Source of the DNA: an uncultured Pelagibacteraceae bacterium
Lineage (GTDB): Bacteria > Pseudomonadota > Alphaproteobacteria > Pelagibacterales > Pelagibacteraceae
Length of the DNA stretch: 64,000 nucleotides
Reading direction: 5' to 3'
Assembly (NCBI GenBank): GCA_902564385.1
Contig: CACFAT010000002.1
Span: 62,001-126,000 of the forward strand
In this document: one piece after another, positions 30,158-39,559 of the stretch
Layout: each line of letters starts with the position of its first letter
Position numbering within the stretch: the stretch's first letter is position 1
Notes under the pieces: generated by a model
The model's database searches: none
What the model saw: the letters and a program-made list of their open reading frames with translations, nothing else
Told to the model about the DNA's origin: nothing
Made by a program: the position numbers and the translations under genes

Positions 30158-31045
30158 ATGTTTAAAGGATCAAATGTAGCATTAATTACACCGTTTAAAG
30201 ACAACAAGCTTGACGAAGAAAGTTACATAAAAATAATAAATCATCATCTGGAAAATGGAACAAATGGGTTAGTTCCAGTTGGAACAACAGGTGAGTCACC
30301 AACATTATCACATGATGAACATGAGAGAACAATTGAATTGTGTATAAAAGAAGCTACTGGTAAACTTCCCATAATAGCCGGCACAGGATCTAATTCTACA
30401 GAAGAAGCTGTATCATTAACTAAACATGCTGAAAAAGCTGGTGCGGATGGTGCTTTAGTTGTTACACCATATTATAATAAACCTACTCAAGAAGGATTAT
30501 ATCAACATTATAAATCAATTAACGATAACTGTGGAATTCCAATTATAATTTATAATATACCTAGCCGTTCAGTCATTGATATGAGCGTTGAAACAATGGC
30601 TAGATTGTATGAACTAAAAAATATAGTTGGAGTTAAAGATGCAACAGGAGATCTAAATCGAGTTGATCAACAAAAAGAAAAAATGGGTAATGATTTCATT
30701 CAACTTACTGGAAACGATGATAATGCTTTTGAATTTAATAAACGTGGAGGCGTTGGAACAATTAGTGTTACAGCAAACGTAGCTCCTAAATTATGTTCTG
30801 AATTTCAAAAATTATCAAAATCTTCAAATGAGGATGATTTAAAAAAAGCTCAACAACTTGATGATATGTTGCAACCGTTGCATAAAAATTTATTTATAGA
30901 AAGCAATCCTTCACCAGTTAAGTATGCTGCTAAATTACTAGGACTATGCGATGATGCTGTGAGATTACCTTTAGTAAAAATAACTGAAAATACAAAAAAG
31001 GAAGTCGAGAAAGCATTGAAAGTAGCAAAACTTATTGATGAGTGA
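30158..31045 (+). CDS. dapA: 4-hydroxy-tetrahydrodipicolinate synthase
   Basis: Condenses pyruvate and aspartate semialdehyde in lysine/diaminopimelate synthesis. [14 protein letters not shown] near residue 42, [14 protein letters not shown] near residue 106 and the Schiff-base Lys in [11 protein letters not shown] near residue 161 are conserved. Length 295 is normal. It starts a ten-gene co-directional run. Confidence 0.97.
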   Translation: MFKGSNVALITPFKDNKLDEESYIKIINHHLENGTNGLVPVGTTGESPTLSHDEHERTIELCIKEATGKLPIIAGTGSNSTEEAVSLTKHAEKAGADGALVVTPYYNKPTQEGLYQHYKSINDNCGIPIIIYNIPSRSVIDMSVETMARLYELKNIVGVKDATGDLNRVDQQKEKMGNDFIQLTGNDDNAFEFNKRGGVGTISVTANVAPKLCSEFQKLSKSSNEDDLKKAQQLDDMLQPLHKNLFIESNPSPVKYAAKLLGLCDDAVRLPLVKITENTKKEVEKALKVAKLIDE

Positions 31046-31508
31046 TAAATCTACATCTGGCATCAAGATCATTACAATAAATCGAAAAGCATCTTTTAAT
31101 TTTTTCTTTAAGGAAATCTTAGAAGCCGGAATTGTACTAAAAGGTTCTGAAATAAAATCTGTAAGAGATGGAAAAATAAATATTGCAGAGTCATACGCAG
31201 TAGAAAAAGAAGGAGAAATTTTTTTAATTAACTCACATATACCCATATATAAACAAGCCAGTTATTCAAATCATAATCCTTACTCAGAAAGAAAATTGTT
31301 ATTCAACAAAAGGGAAATTAACAAACTAATTGGTAAAATGAACGAGGATGGTCTAACTTTAGTTCCAACTAAAATGTATTTTAAAAAAGGTAAAGCTAAA
31401 GTTGAAATAGCAGTTGCAAAGGGCAAAAAACAATACGATAAGCGACAAACCAAAAAAACTAAAGATTGGAACCGTGAAAAAGCGAGATATTTCAGACGCT
31501 CAAGTTAA
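31038..31508 (+). CDS. smpB: SsrA-binding protein SmpB
   Basis: Binds tmRNA and delivers it to stalled ribosomes. [26 protein letters not shown] near residue 27 and [19 protein letters not shown] near residue 73 are family motifs, with a basic C-terminal tail [15 protein letters not shown]. The ATG at 31038 is preferred over the TTG three bases upstream. It overlaps dapA by eight bases. No tmRNA gene was recognised in the window. Confidence 0.95.
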   Translation: MSDKSTSGIKIITINRKASFNFFFKEILEAGIVLKGSEIKSVRDGKINIAESYAVEKEGEIFLINSHIPIYKQASYSNHNPYSERKLLFNKREINKLIGKMNEDGLTLVPTKMYFKKGKAKVEIAVAKGKKQYDKRQTKKTKDWNREKARYFRRSS

Positions 31509-32001
31509 AAATGTATATCTATCAATAGGTTCTAATTTAGGAAATAGAATACATTTTTTAGAAAAATCTAAATATTTATTGGAAACTCATGATATTAAAA
31601 TAATCAAAACATCTAGCTATTATGAGACTGACTCATGGCCAGATCCTAGTTTTCCAAAATTTATTAATGCTGTATTACTGATAAAAACAAAATTAAATCA
31701 ATTTGAGCTGTTTAAAATAATTAAGTCTATAGAAAAAAAATTAGGCAGAAAAATAGCACCCAAAAATCATCCAAGAAATTGTGATATTGATATATTAGAT
31801 TTTAATGGAAAGATTACTAAATCAAATAAAAAATTTATCAATTTAGAGATCCCACATCCAAGAATGCATAATAGAAACTTTGTACTTATGCCACTGTTTG
31901 AAATATGTAAAAATTGGTCTCACCCAAAATTAAAAAAAAATATAGTAAAACTCTTAACTTCTTTAAAAAAAAATAATTTAAGAAGTATTAAAGTTATCTA
32001 A
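31474..32001 (+). CDS. folK: 2-amino-4-hydroxy-6-hydroxymethyldihydropteridine pyrophosphokinase
   Basis: Folate-pathway kinase. The conserved N-terminus [12 protein letters not shown] is 14 residues after the proposed GTG start at 31474. The motif [16 protein letters not shown] near residue 100 and [16 protein letters not shown] near residue 127 are diagnostic. The frame is open back to 31414 inside smpB, but those residues are not family sequence. With the GTG, 175 residues overlap smpB by 35 bases. The start is the uncertain part; the function is not. Confidence 0.88.
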   Translation: MKKRDISDAQVKNVYLSIGSNLGNRIHFLEKSKYLLETHDIKIIKTSSYYETDSWPDPSFPKFINAVLLIKTKLNQFELFKIIKSIEKKLGRKIAPKNHPRNCDIDILDFNGKITKSNKKFINLEIPHPRMHNRNFVLMPLFEICKNWSHPKLKKNIVKLLTSLKKNNLRSIKVI

Positions 32002-32018
32002 ATAAGTGATATAATAAA

Positions 32019-33764
32019 ATGATGCTAAATTCTGACGAATTAATAAATAAGGTTAAATCATACAATAAGTTTCTTAATCCAGAAACTCTAAGTAAAGCAT
32101 ATGATTTTGCAGTGAAAGTTCATAAAGATCAAAAACGACAATCAGGAGATCCCTACGTCATTCATCCTGTTGCTGTTGCAAATATTTTAACCGAACTTAA
32201 GTTGGATAGTGCAACGATAGCAACTGGGTTACTTCACGATACCATAGAAGATACTTATGCAACTTATAAAACTATAGAAGAACAATTTGGAAAAGAAGTT
32301 GCTGATTTAGTTGATGGAGTTACAAAAATTTCAGTTTTTGAAAACCAAGCTATTTCAAATTCAAAAGCTGAAAATTTTAGAAAACTCATCCTGGCAACTT
32401 CTAAAGATATTAGAGTCCTTCTTGTGAAACTTGCAGATCGTTTGCATAATATGCGAACTTTGAAGGCTATTGATAAAGAGGAAAAAAGAAAAAGAATTGC
32501 AAAAGAAACTATGGAAATTTATGCTCCTCTAGCTGATAGAATGGGAATGAATAGAATAAGAGATGAACTTGAAGATCTTTCTTTCGATATTTTAAATCCT
32601 GAAGCAAGAAAAATGATCAAAGATAGATTAGATACAATAAAAGATAATAATTTGATTAATTATAATTCAGTTCTTAGTGAATTTGAAAATCTATTAAATG
32701 AAAATAATATTGATTTTAAAATTTATTCTAGAGAAAAAACACCTTTTTCCATTTGGAGAAAAATACAAAAAAAAAGAACCTCACTAGAGCAAATTACAGA
32801 CATAATTGGTTTTAGAATAATTTTAGATAATGTTGAAAATTGTTACAAAACCTTAGGCGTAATTCATAATAAATGGAATTGCATACCTGGTAGATTTAAA
32901 GATTACATTTCATCTCCAAAAATAAATAATTATAAATCTCTTCATACAGCAGTGATCGGTCCAAATAAAAGACCTATTGAAATACAATTAAGAACACAAC
33001 AAATGCATGAATTTGCGCAAAGAGGTATAGCTTCTCATTGGAAATATAAATCGTCAGAAAAGTTTAACTCTTTAACTTGGAAGGAATATGATTGGTTAGC
33101 AGATCTAGTAGAAATTATTGATAAAAATGAAAATCCTGAACATTATTTTGAGTATACAAAACTGCAAATGTTTCAAGAAAATGTTTTTTGTTTTACACCA
33201 AAAGGCTCAGTTATAAAATTACCCAAAGAAGCAAGTCCAATTGATTTTGCTTATGCTGTTCACACCAAAGTAGGTGATACTGCAATTGGATGTGAAATAA
33301 ATGGAAAGGAAAGTCCTCTACAATCAATATTGCGAAATGGAGATGTAGTTAAAATATTAACATCAAAAAAAGACTCACCTTCTTTGCATTGGATAACAAG
33401 TGCTAAAACTGGTAAAGCTAGAGCTGCTATAAGAAGATACTGGCAATACAAAGAAGACAGCAAGCCTACTGAAAAAAAATATAACACTACTCTTTGGATG
33501 TCTTTACCTGACAGACCTGGAATATTAGGTGACGTTACAACAATGATTGGAACGAATAATGTAAATATTTCAAGTGTTGAAATGGTGGAAAAGACTAAAA
33601 GAACCATTAATTTTAGATTCAATCTAATTATTCAAGATTTGAAAAACTTTACAAAACTTATTAGTGAGCTAAAACAGAAAGAATATAACTTCAAAATAAT
33701 TAGACATAAAAATAAAAAATATGCTTTCTTTAAAAGATTCTTTAGCGGTTTTAAAAAAAACTAA
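32019..33764 (+). CDS. spoT: (p)ppGpp synthetase/hydrolase, RelA/SpoT family, shortened
   Basis: Makes and degrades the alarmone (p)ppGpp. An HD hydrolase domain (about 20-190; GLLHDTIEDT) is followed by the synthetase (about 230-350; PGRFKDYISSPKINNYKSLH and IEIQLRT), a TGS domain (about 385-450; VFCFTPKGSVIKLP) and a C-terminal ACT domain (about 490-565; WMSLPDRPGILGDVT). The segment that normally links TGS to ACT, with the helical and zinc-finger regions, is almost absent. This gives 581 residues where family members have 700 or more. Both catalytic halves look intact. Confidence 0.92.
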   Translation: MMLNSDELINKVKSYNKFLNPETLSKAYDFAVKVHKDQKRQSGDPYVIHPVAVANILTELKLDSATIATGLLHDTIEDTYATYKTIEEQFGKEVADLVDGVTKISVFENQAISNSKAENFRKLILATSKDIRVLLVKLADRLHNMRTLKAIDKEEKRKRIAKETMEIYAPLADRMGMNRIRDELEDLSFDILNPEARKMIKDRLDTIKDNNLINYNSVLSEFENLLNENNIDFKIYSREKTPFSIWRKIQKKRTSLEQITDIIGFRIILDNVENCYKTLGVIHNKWNCIPGRFKDYISSPKINNYKSLHTAVIGPNKRPIEIQLRTQQMHEFAQRGIASHWKYKSSEKFNSLTWKEYDWLADLVEIIDKNENPEHYFEYTKLQMFQENVFCFTPKGSVIKLPKEASPIDFAYAVHTKVGDTAIGCEINGKESPLQSILRNGDVVKILTSKKDSPSLHWITSAKTGKARAAIRRYWQYKEDSKPTEKKYNTTLWMSLPDRPGILGDVTTMIGTNNVNISSVEMVEKTKRTINFRFNLIIQDLKNFTKLISELKQKEYNFKIIRHKNKKYAFFKRFFSGFKKN

Positions 33765-34311
33765 GGCACTTTTAGAAGGACATTTTGTTTTATCTTCAGG
33801 TTTACATTCACCTCAGTATGTTCAGTGTGCTAAATTATTAAGTTATCCAAAAAAATCAGAAGAGTTTTGTAAATCCTTAAACACTAAAATAAAAAAAAAA
33901 TTCAAAAAAATTGATATAATTTTGTCACCAGCTATGGGCGGTATTGTAATAGGTTATATTGTTGGAAATTTATTGAATAAGGAAACAATATTTTGTGAGA
34001 GAGTTAATGGGAAATTTATTTTAAGAAGAGGTTTTTCAATTAAAAAAAACTCTAAAGTTTTGATAGTAGAAGACGTAATTACTACAGGTAAGTCAAGTCT
34101 AGAATGTGCTCGACTTGTAAAAAAATATAAATCAAAAGTAGTTGGATATGCGTGTTTGATTAATAGATCTAGTAAACCAAGTTTAAAAATTAAAGATAAA
34201 AATATTGTTTCGCAAATTAAATTAGAAATACCAACTTATAAAAAAAATGATTTACCAATTGAGTTAAAAAAAATTCCAATTACAAAACCTGGAAGTAGAT
34301 ATTTAAAATGA
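33721..34311 (+). CDS. pyrE: Orotate phosphoribosyltransferase
   Basis: Adds ribose 5-phosphate from PRPP to orotate in UMP synthesis. FVLSSGLHSPQYVQ near residue 22 and the PRPP-binding loop VLIVEDVITTGKSSLE near residue 113 are conserved. The 196-residue frame overlaps the end of spoT by 44 bases in another frame. The N-terminal helix DSLAVLKKTKALLEG within the overlap fits the family, so the overlap is probably genuine. Confidence 0.94.
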   Translation: MLSLKDSLAVLKKTKALLEGHFVLSSGLHSPQYVQCAKLLSYPKKSEEFCKSLNTKIKKKFKKIDIILSPAMGGIVIGYIVGNLLNKETIFCERVNGKFILRRGFSIKKNSKVLIVEDVITTGKSSLECARLVKKYKSKVVGYACLINRSSKPSLKIKDKNIVSQIKLEIPTYKKNDLPIELKKIPITKPGSRYLK

Positions 34312-35027
34312 AATCTAGACTCGGTGTTAACGTAGACCATATTGCAACATTAAGAAACGCTAGAGGAGAGGGGCATCCTGATCCTATTTCATATGCAAGA
34401 CAAGTTATGAATTTCGGTGCAAATTCTATTACTATTCATTTAAGAGAAGATCGTAGACATATTCGAGATGAAGACGTAGCTATATTTTCAAAAATTAAAA
34501 GAATACCAATAAATTTAGAAATGGCTGCTAACAATGAAATGCTTAAAATTGCATTAAAATATAAACCTAATTTTGTATGTATAGTTCCTGAAAAAAGGAA
34601 TGAAATAACCACCGAAGGAGGTTTAAATATCACAAAAAATAAAAAAATAATTAAAAAAGTAATCAGTAAATTAAATTCAAAAAAAATTAGAACAAGTCTT
34701 TTCATCAATCCAAATATTAAAGATGTTTTTGCATCAAAAGAATTAAATGCGAAATGTGTTGAACTACATACAGGAAAATTTGCTTTAAAAGTTAAAAATA
34801 ACAAAAATTATTTAGTCGAGTTCAAAAAAATAAAAAATTGTGCCACGTTAGCAAAAAAACTAGGTATGGAAGTTCATGCAGGTCATGGCCTAGATTATAA
34901 ATCAACTAAAATTTTAAGAAAGATTAAATCTATAGAGGAATTTAATATTGGACATTTTATAATTGGAGAGGCCATCATGCTTGGTATGAAAAGAGTAATC
35001 ACTAATTTTAGAAAAATATTAAACTAA
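34308..35027 (+). CDS. pdxJ: Pyridoxine 5'-phosphate synthase
   Basis: Last step of de novo vitamin B6 synthesis by the DXP-dependent route. RLGVNVDHIATLRNARGEGH at the N-terminus, ITIHLREDRRHIRDEDV near residue 44 and VHAGHGLDY near residue 191 carry the active-site His, Glu and Arg residues. Length 239 is normal. It overlaps pyrE by four bases and acpS by one. pdxJ-acpS is a widely conserved pair. Confidence 0.97.
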   Translation: MKSRLGVNVDHIATLRNARGEGHPDPISYARQVMNFGANSITIHLREDRRHIRDEDVAIFSKIKRIPINLEMAANNEMLKIALKYKPNFVCIVPEKRNEITTEGGLNITKNKKIIKKVISKLNSKKIRTSLFINPNIKDVFASKELNAKCVELHTGKFALKVKNNKNYLVEFKKIKNCATLAKKLGMEVHAGHGLDYKSTKILRKIKSIEEFNIGHFIIGEAIMLGMKRVITNFRKILN

Positions 35028-35413
35028 TGATAATTGGTAACGGTGTTGATATTATTGATAATAAAAGAATAGAAAAATCCCTAAAAATTAAAGGTTTTAA
35101 AAAAAGACTCTTTACATTAAATGAAATTAAACAATCAAAAAAATTCAGAAACAAAACTAATTACTTTGCAAAAAGATTTGCTGCTAAAGAAGCTTTTGTT
35201 AAATCAATAGGCACAGGCTTTAGAGATAATATTAATTTTAATGATATTGAAATATACAATAATAAGAAAGGATCACCTAAAATTAAAATTTCACAGAAAA
35301 TACAAGATATATTAAAAAAAAAATTTAAATTAAAGAATTACGATATACATCTTTCACTTTCAGATGAAAAAAACCACTCAATTGCATTTGTTATTTTGAA
35401 TAGAAAAAAATGA
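35027..35413 (+). CDS. acpS: Holo-[acyl-carrier-protein] synthase
   Basis: Transfers 4'-phosphopantetheine to acyl carrier protein. MIIGNGVDIIDNKRIE at the N-terminus carries the Mg-binding Asp, and YFAKRFAAKEAFVKSIGTG near residue 46 is the second motif. Length 128 is normal. It overlaps both neighbours (one and four bases). Confidence 0.95.
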   Translation: MIIGNGVDIIDNKRIEKSLKIKGFKKRLFTLNEIKQSKKFRNKTNYFAKRFAAKEAFVKSIGTGFRDNINFNDIEIYNNKKGSPKIKISQKIQDILKKKFKLKNYDIHLSLSDEKNHSIAFVILNRKK

Positions 35414-36138
35414 AAAATTTCATAATTGATAATACTAAAACATTATTTTATGCATTAATAATTGCAGTATTTATAAGATCAATATTAATCCAGCCATTTT
35501 ATATACCATCATCATCAATGGAAACTAACTTGCTTGTGGGTGACAGATTATTTGTTACAAAATTTTCTTACGGATATAGTAAACATTCATTTCCTTTTAG
35601 TCCTCCTATTTTAAAAGGACGTATATTAAATAAAAACCCTAAAAGAGGAGATGTTATAGTTTTTAAAACACCTGCTGATAATCGTACAGATTATATTAAA
35701 AGATTGATCGGTTTACCAGGTGATACAATACAATTTATTGATGGTGATTTATATATAAATTCTAATCAAGTATTAAAAACAATTAAAAGCAAAAATGATA
35801 AGTTATATTGTGGATCATCCCAAATTGATGTCAATATATTTGAAGAAAAACTTCCAAATGGAAAAAGTTATTTAGCTGCATATAGAACCGATATAACTTT
35901 TTCTAATTCAGATAAATATATTGTTCCTGAAAATCACTTTTTTTTCTTAGGTGACAATAGGGATTGTTCTAAAGACAGCAGATTTCTATCTGAAGTTGGC
36001 TATGTTAATCAAAATAATTTAGTTGGAAAAGCACAAATTTTATTTTTTTCATCTAATCCGAGGAAAGGAAGTATCTTTAACATTTTCAAATGGAATGAAA
36101 TAGTTCGATTTGAAAGATTTTTTAATAAAATAATTTAA
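35410..36138 (+). CDS. lepB: Signal peptidase I
   Basis: Removes signal peptides at the outer face of the inner membrane. One N-terminal membrane segment is seen (about 10-30). The catalytic Ser is in YIPSSSMETNLLVGD near residue 36 and the Lys in RTDYIKRLIGLPGDTI near residue 97. Box E FLGDNRDCSKDSRF is near residue 177. Length 242 is normal for alphaproteobacteria. lepB-rnc-recO is the usual order here; era, often between rnc and recO, is absent. Confidence 0.95.
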   Translation: MKNFIIDNTKTLFYALIIAVFIRSILIQPFYIPSSSMETNLLVGDRLFVTKFSYGYSKHSFPFSPPILKGRILNKNPKRGDVIVFKTPADNRTDYIKRLIGLPGDTIQFIDGDLYINSNQVLKTIKSKNDKLYCGSSQIDVNIFEEKLPNGKSYLAAYRTDITFSNSDKYIVPENHFFFLGDNRDCSKDSRFLSEVGYVNQNNLVGKAQILFFSSNPRKGSIFNIFKWNEIVRFERFFNKII

Positions 36139-36142
36139 ATAA

Positions 36143-36805
36143 ATGAAGGTAAACAAACTACAAAAGAAAATAGGTATCAGCTTTAAAGATGATAAACTAT
36201 TGATACAAGCCTTAACACACAAAAGTTTTGATACAAAAAATAATTATGAAAAACTAGAATTTTTAGGTGATAGAGTTTTAGGGTTTGTTATATCAAAGAA
36301 ACTTTTAGAGTTATATCCAAATGAAAAAGTAGGTATGATTGACAAAAAACTTGCAAATTTAGTTAATAAAAATAAGTGTTTTGAAATTGGCAAGGAATTA
36401 GAATTGGATAATTATATTTTAACAGGAAACACAGAAAAGACAAAAAAAGTTAATATTGAAAAAAAAATTATATCTGATTGTTGCGAGTCCTTGATAGGAG
36501 CAATTTATATAGATAGAGGTTTTGAGGTTTCGTCAAAATTTATATTAAATTATTGGAAAAATTATTTAAATTTATCAGATATTACTGTAATCGACTCTAA
36601 AACAAGATTGCAAGAATATTCATTAAAGAAATTTAAAGTATTGCCAATATATAAACTTATTTCTAATACAGGACCAAGACATAAACCAAATTTTAAAATT
36701 AGTGTAAAAATTAAGGATAGCAAAACAGTTATCGCTGATGGTAGTTCAAAAAAAAATGCAGAACAGGCCGCAGCTATGAAACTTTTAGAAACTATTAAAA
36801 TATAA
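36143..36805 (+). CDS. rnc: Ribonuclease III
   Basis: Cuts double-stranded RNA, including rRNA precursors. The catalytic motif YEKLEFLGDRVLGFVISKKL is near residue 34, the second acidic pair is in DCCESLIGAIYIDRG near residue 112, and a C-terminal dsRNA-binding domain (about 150-220) ends KKNAEQAAAMKLLE. The motif has Arg where many have Ala/Ser after the Asp. Length 220 is normal. Its TAA overlaps recO by one base. Confidence 0.95.
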   Translation: MKVNKLQKKIGISFKDDKLLIQALTHKSFDTKNNYEKLEFLGDRVLGFVISKKLLELYPNEKVGMIDKKLANLVNKNKCFEIGKELELDNYILTGNTEKTKKVNIEKKIISDCCESLIGAIYIDRGFEVSSKFILNYWKNYLNLSDITVIDSKTRLQEYSLKKFKVLPIYKLISNTGPRHKPNFKISVKIKDSKTVIADGSSKKNAEQAAAMKLLETIKI

Positions 36806-37485
36806 TGAATTGGCAAGATAAAGGTTACTTACTTTCAAAGAATAAATATAATGAAAATTCTGTAATATCTGAATTTTATACTGAAGATCACGGAAAAATT
36901 TCAGGAATTATTTTTGGAGGGACTTCAAAAAAAATAAAAAACTACCTATTCGAGGGTAATAAATTGCATATAAATTATAATTCAAAATCTCAATCAAAAA
37001 TTGGTTCTTTAAAAGTTGAAATTGATGAATTTAAAACTCCTTACTTTTTAGAAGATAAGCAAAAACTCCTTTGTATAATTTATACAATGAATTTGATTAA
37101 AATTTTAACAGTAGAGAATGAAAAAAATAGAGAGATTTATTACTTAATTAATAATTATTTTGAGATATTAAAAAATGAAGAGTGGCTTTCAAAGTTTGTA
37201 AATTGGGAGTTAAACTTTTATAAATTAATTGGATATGACATAAACTTTAATGATTATGTAGAAAAAGTTTCTGAAGGCAATAAGATTAATTATAAATTAA
37301 AAAATTCTGGCAAAATCATTCCAAATTTTTTAGTAAATAAAGATGAAGAAGATATAAGCTTTGAAGATACTTTTGATGCTTTAAAAATTGTAGGAGATTT
37401 TTTAGATAAAACAATAGTTAAACCGAACAATCTTAATTTTCCCAAAACAAGATTTAATTTTCAAAATTCTTTAAAATTGATCTAG
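36805..37485 (+). CDS. recO: DNA repair protein RecO
   Basis: Recombination mediator that loads RecA with RecR. The 226-residue protein begins with an OB-fold (residues 1-80) with GYLLSKNKYNENSVISEFYTEDHGKISG, then a helical domain. The zinc-finger cysteines of some RecO proteins are not present. It is last in the dapA-recO run and overlaps hemB convergently by 15 bases. Confidence 0.88.
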   Translation: MNWQDKGYLLSKNKYNENSVISEFYTEDHGKISGIIFGGTSKKIKNYLFEGNKLHINYNSKSQSKIGSLKVEIDEFKTPYFLEDKQKLLCIIYTMNLIKILTVENEKNREIYYLINNYFEILKNEEWLSKFVNWELNFYKLIGYDINFNDYVEKVSEGNKINYKLKNSGKIIPNFLVNKDEEDISFEDTFDALKIVGDFLDKTIVKPNNLNFPKTRFNFQNSLKLI

Positions 37486-38469
37486 TTTTATCTGATCGGC
37501 AAAATAGGTTATAATTGCACTTGCTCCAGCTCTTTTAAAGGAAACTAAACTTTCATATATAGATTTTTTATCTAATATACTCTTTGAAATTGCATTTTGT
37601 ATGAGACTATATTCTCCAGATACCTGGTATGCAATAACTGGAATTTTAAAATTATTCCTAACCTCCCTAATTATATCAAGATAAGGCATCCCTGGTTTTA
37701 CTATAATCATATCTGCACCCTCTTTTATATCTAATGCAACTTCTCTTAACGATTCATAATTATTTTTAAAATCCATTTGATAAGTTTTTTTGTCTCCTTT
37801 TAAGAGACTTCTTGATCCAACAGCATTTCTGAATGGGCCATAAAAACTTGATGCATACTTAACAGCATATGATAAAATTTGAACATCTTTTAGATTATTT
37901 TTATCTAAAGCTTTACGAATTTTTAAAACTCTACCATCCATCATATCTGAAGGTGAAATTACATCGCAACCCATTTTTGCCTGCAATATTGATTGTTTAA
38001 TCAAGATTTCTAATGTTTCATCATTTAGAATTTCATTTTTTTTAATTATTCCATCATGACCATGTGATGTATATGGATCTAATGCAACATCACACATTAT
38101 TCCAATTTCGTTTTTATAATTTTTTTTGATGAATTTTATTGCTTGGCAAACTAAATTATTTTCATTTAATGCTTCATTTCCATATTCATCTCTTTTTCTT
38201 GGATTTGTATAAGGGAATAAAGCTACCATTGGTATTCCCAATTTTAGTGCTTTATCAACTACACTTTTTAATTTATCAATAGAATACCTAAAAACATTTG
38301 GCATTGAATTAATTGGAACTTTTTTTGCTTTTCCTTCAGTAAGAAAAATTGGTAAAATAAAATCATTGTAAGATAGATCATTATCTTGAACTAATCTTCT
38401 AGACCAACTGAATTTTCTTGATCTTCTCAATCTTAAATTAGGATAGCTACCTGTGATAATCATTATCAA
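37471..38469 (-). CDS. hemB: Delta-aminolevulinic acid dehydratase (porphobilinogen synthase)
   Basis: Condenses two 5-aminolevulinates to porphobilinogen in tetrapyrrole synthesis. DVALDPYTSHGHDGI near residue 119, DVISPSDMMDGRV near residue 170, the Schiff-base Lys in YAVKYASSFYGPFRNA near residue 205, and MIIVKPGMPYLD near residue 249 are present. The metal-site stretch DVALDPYTSHG lacks the zinc-binding Cys residues, suggesting a Mg-dependent form as is usual in alphaproteobacteria. ATG at 38463 is an alternative start. Confidence 0.96.
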   Translation of the reverse strand: MIMIITGSYPNLRLRRSRKFSWSRRLVQDNDLSYNDFILPIFLTEGKAKKVPINSMPNVFRYSIDKLKSVVDKALKLGIPMVALFPYTNPRKRDEYGNEALNENNLVCQAIKFIKKNYKNEIGIMCDVALDPYTSHGHDGIIKKNEILNDETLEILIKQSILQAKMGCDVISPSDMMDGRVLKIRKALDKNNLKDVQILSYAVKYASSFYGPFRNAVGSRSLLKGDKKTYQMDFKNNYESLREVALDIKEGADMIIVKPGMPYLDIIREVRNNFKIPVIAYQVSGEYSLIQNAISKSILDKKSIYESLVSFKRAGASAIITYFADQIKLDQF

Positions 38470-38533
38470 TTAATTTTTTTGATGCGACAATAGTAATATT
38501 TAATATAATAGTCTATAAGATAGTAGAGCTCCG

Positions 38534-39124
38534 ATGTCACAATTATTCAATGATTTTCAAAAACAAGACGTAAAATTTGATATCATAAAATTAAAACAAG
38601 CTTGCGATGAAGTATTAAAAATAAAAGGTTTTGATACAAGTCTTGGAATACCTCACTTCGCTGGCATACCTTTAAATCAAATTCCAGGTGATCCAGATTC
38701 TGTTAAAGGAAATAATGTAAGAGGCATTTATTGGACTAAGCCAGATAGTACAGGTGTAGAGGTACAGAGGGAAAGTAAAATTGATGAACATAAATATACA
38801 AAATTTGTTGACGATTTTAAAAATACTTATTTCAAAGAAGTATATGATCAATTAACAAAAAAGTATAAATTAGGTAGGATGAGACTTCTTCTTAAAGAGC
38901 CAAGATCAACATTGAGTTGGCATAGAGATCCTGAGCCAAGGCTTCATATACCTATATACACAAATCCCGGAGCAATAATGGTCGTTGATAATGTTGCAAA
39001 ACATATGCCAGCAGATGGCTCTGTTTGGATTACTAATAATACTAAATATCACAATGCATTTAATGGGGGTGAAGAAAATAGAGTTCACCTTGTTGCTTGT
39101 GTTTTAAATTACAAATTTAATTAA
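38534..39124 (+). CDS. Putative Asp/Asn beta-hydroxylase-like 2-oxoglutarate/Fe(II) oxygenase
   Basis: The 196-residue protein has STLSWHRDPEPRLHIPI (His130, His138) and KYHNAFNGGEENRVHLVA (His173, Arg183). These correspond to the two iron-binding His residues and the 2-oxoglutarate-binding Arg of aspartyl/asparaginyl beta-hydroxylase-type cupins. No signal peptide or membrane segment is seen, so it should be cytoplasmic. It stands between hemB (divergent, 64 bp) and rpiB (one-base gap). The substrate is unknown. The assignment rests on motif spacing rather than full-length similarity. Confidence 0.65.
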   Translation: MSQLFNDFQKQDVKFDIIKLKQACDEVLKIKGFDTSLGIPHFAGIPLNQIPGDPDSVKGNNVRGIYWTKPDSTGVEVQRESKIDEHKYTKFVDDFKNTYFKEVYDQLTKKYKLGRMRLLLKEPRSTLSWHRDPEPRLHIPIYTNPGAIMVVDNVAKHMPADGSVWITNNTKYHNAFNGGEENRVHLVACVLNYKFN

Positions 39125-39125
39125 A

Positions 39126-39551
39126 TTGAAAAAAATTTTTATTGCTTCAGATCATGGTGGATTTAATTTAAAAAAGAATATTTTAAAATACTTTAATAAA
39201 AATTATCCAATAAAAGATCTGGGACCAAAACAAAATAAGAAGTCCGTTGATTACCCTGATTTTGCTCATAAACTTTGTAAACAAGTGGCGAAAAATAAGA
39301 ATCATGTAGGAATACTTGTTTGTGGTTCAGGAGTAGGAATGTCAATTGCTGCAAACAAAAACAAGGGAATACGCGCAGCTTTATGCTATTCAGTAAAAAA
39401 TGCCAAATTATCGCGATTGCATAATGATGCAAATGTTATAACATTAGGGGAAAGGCTTATTAAAAAAACAGTTGCCTTAAAATGTGTTGAGAGCTTTCTA
39501 AAAACTGAGTTTGAAGGTGGAAGACATATAAAAAGAATTAAAAAAATATAG
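39126..39551 (+). CDS. rpiB: Ribose-5-phosphate isomerase B
   Basis: Interconverts ribose 5-phosphate and ribulose 5-phosphate. FIASDHGGFNLK at the N-terminus, DYPDFAHKL near residue 42, and the catalytic Cys in GILVCGSGVGMSIAANK near residue 64 are present. The start is TTG directly after the upstream stop. Length 141 is normal. The next gene, glyA, is commonly adjacent to rpiB in alphaproteobacteria. Confidence 0.95.
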   Translation: MKKIFIASDHGGFNLKKNILKYFNKNYPIKDLGPKQNKKSVDYPDFAHKLCKQVAKNKNHVGILVCGSGVGMSIAANKNKGIRAALCYSVKNAKLSRLHNDANVITLGERLIKKTVALKCVESFLKTEFEGGRHIKRIKKI

Positions 39552-39559
39552 GTAAATAA

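Noticed and set aside
33260..33622. Minus-strand 120-codon frame opposite spoT
   Set aside because: Antisense shadow of the TGS-ACT region, with no start signals or family match.
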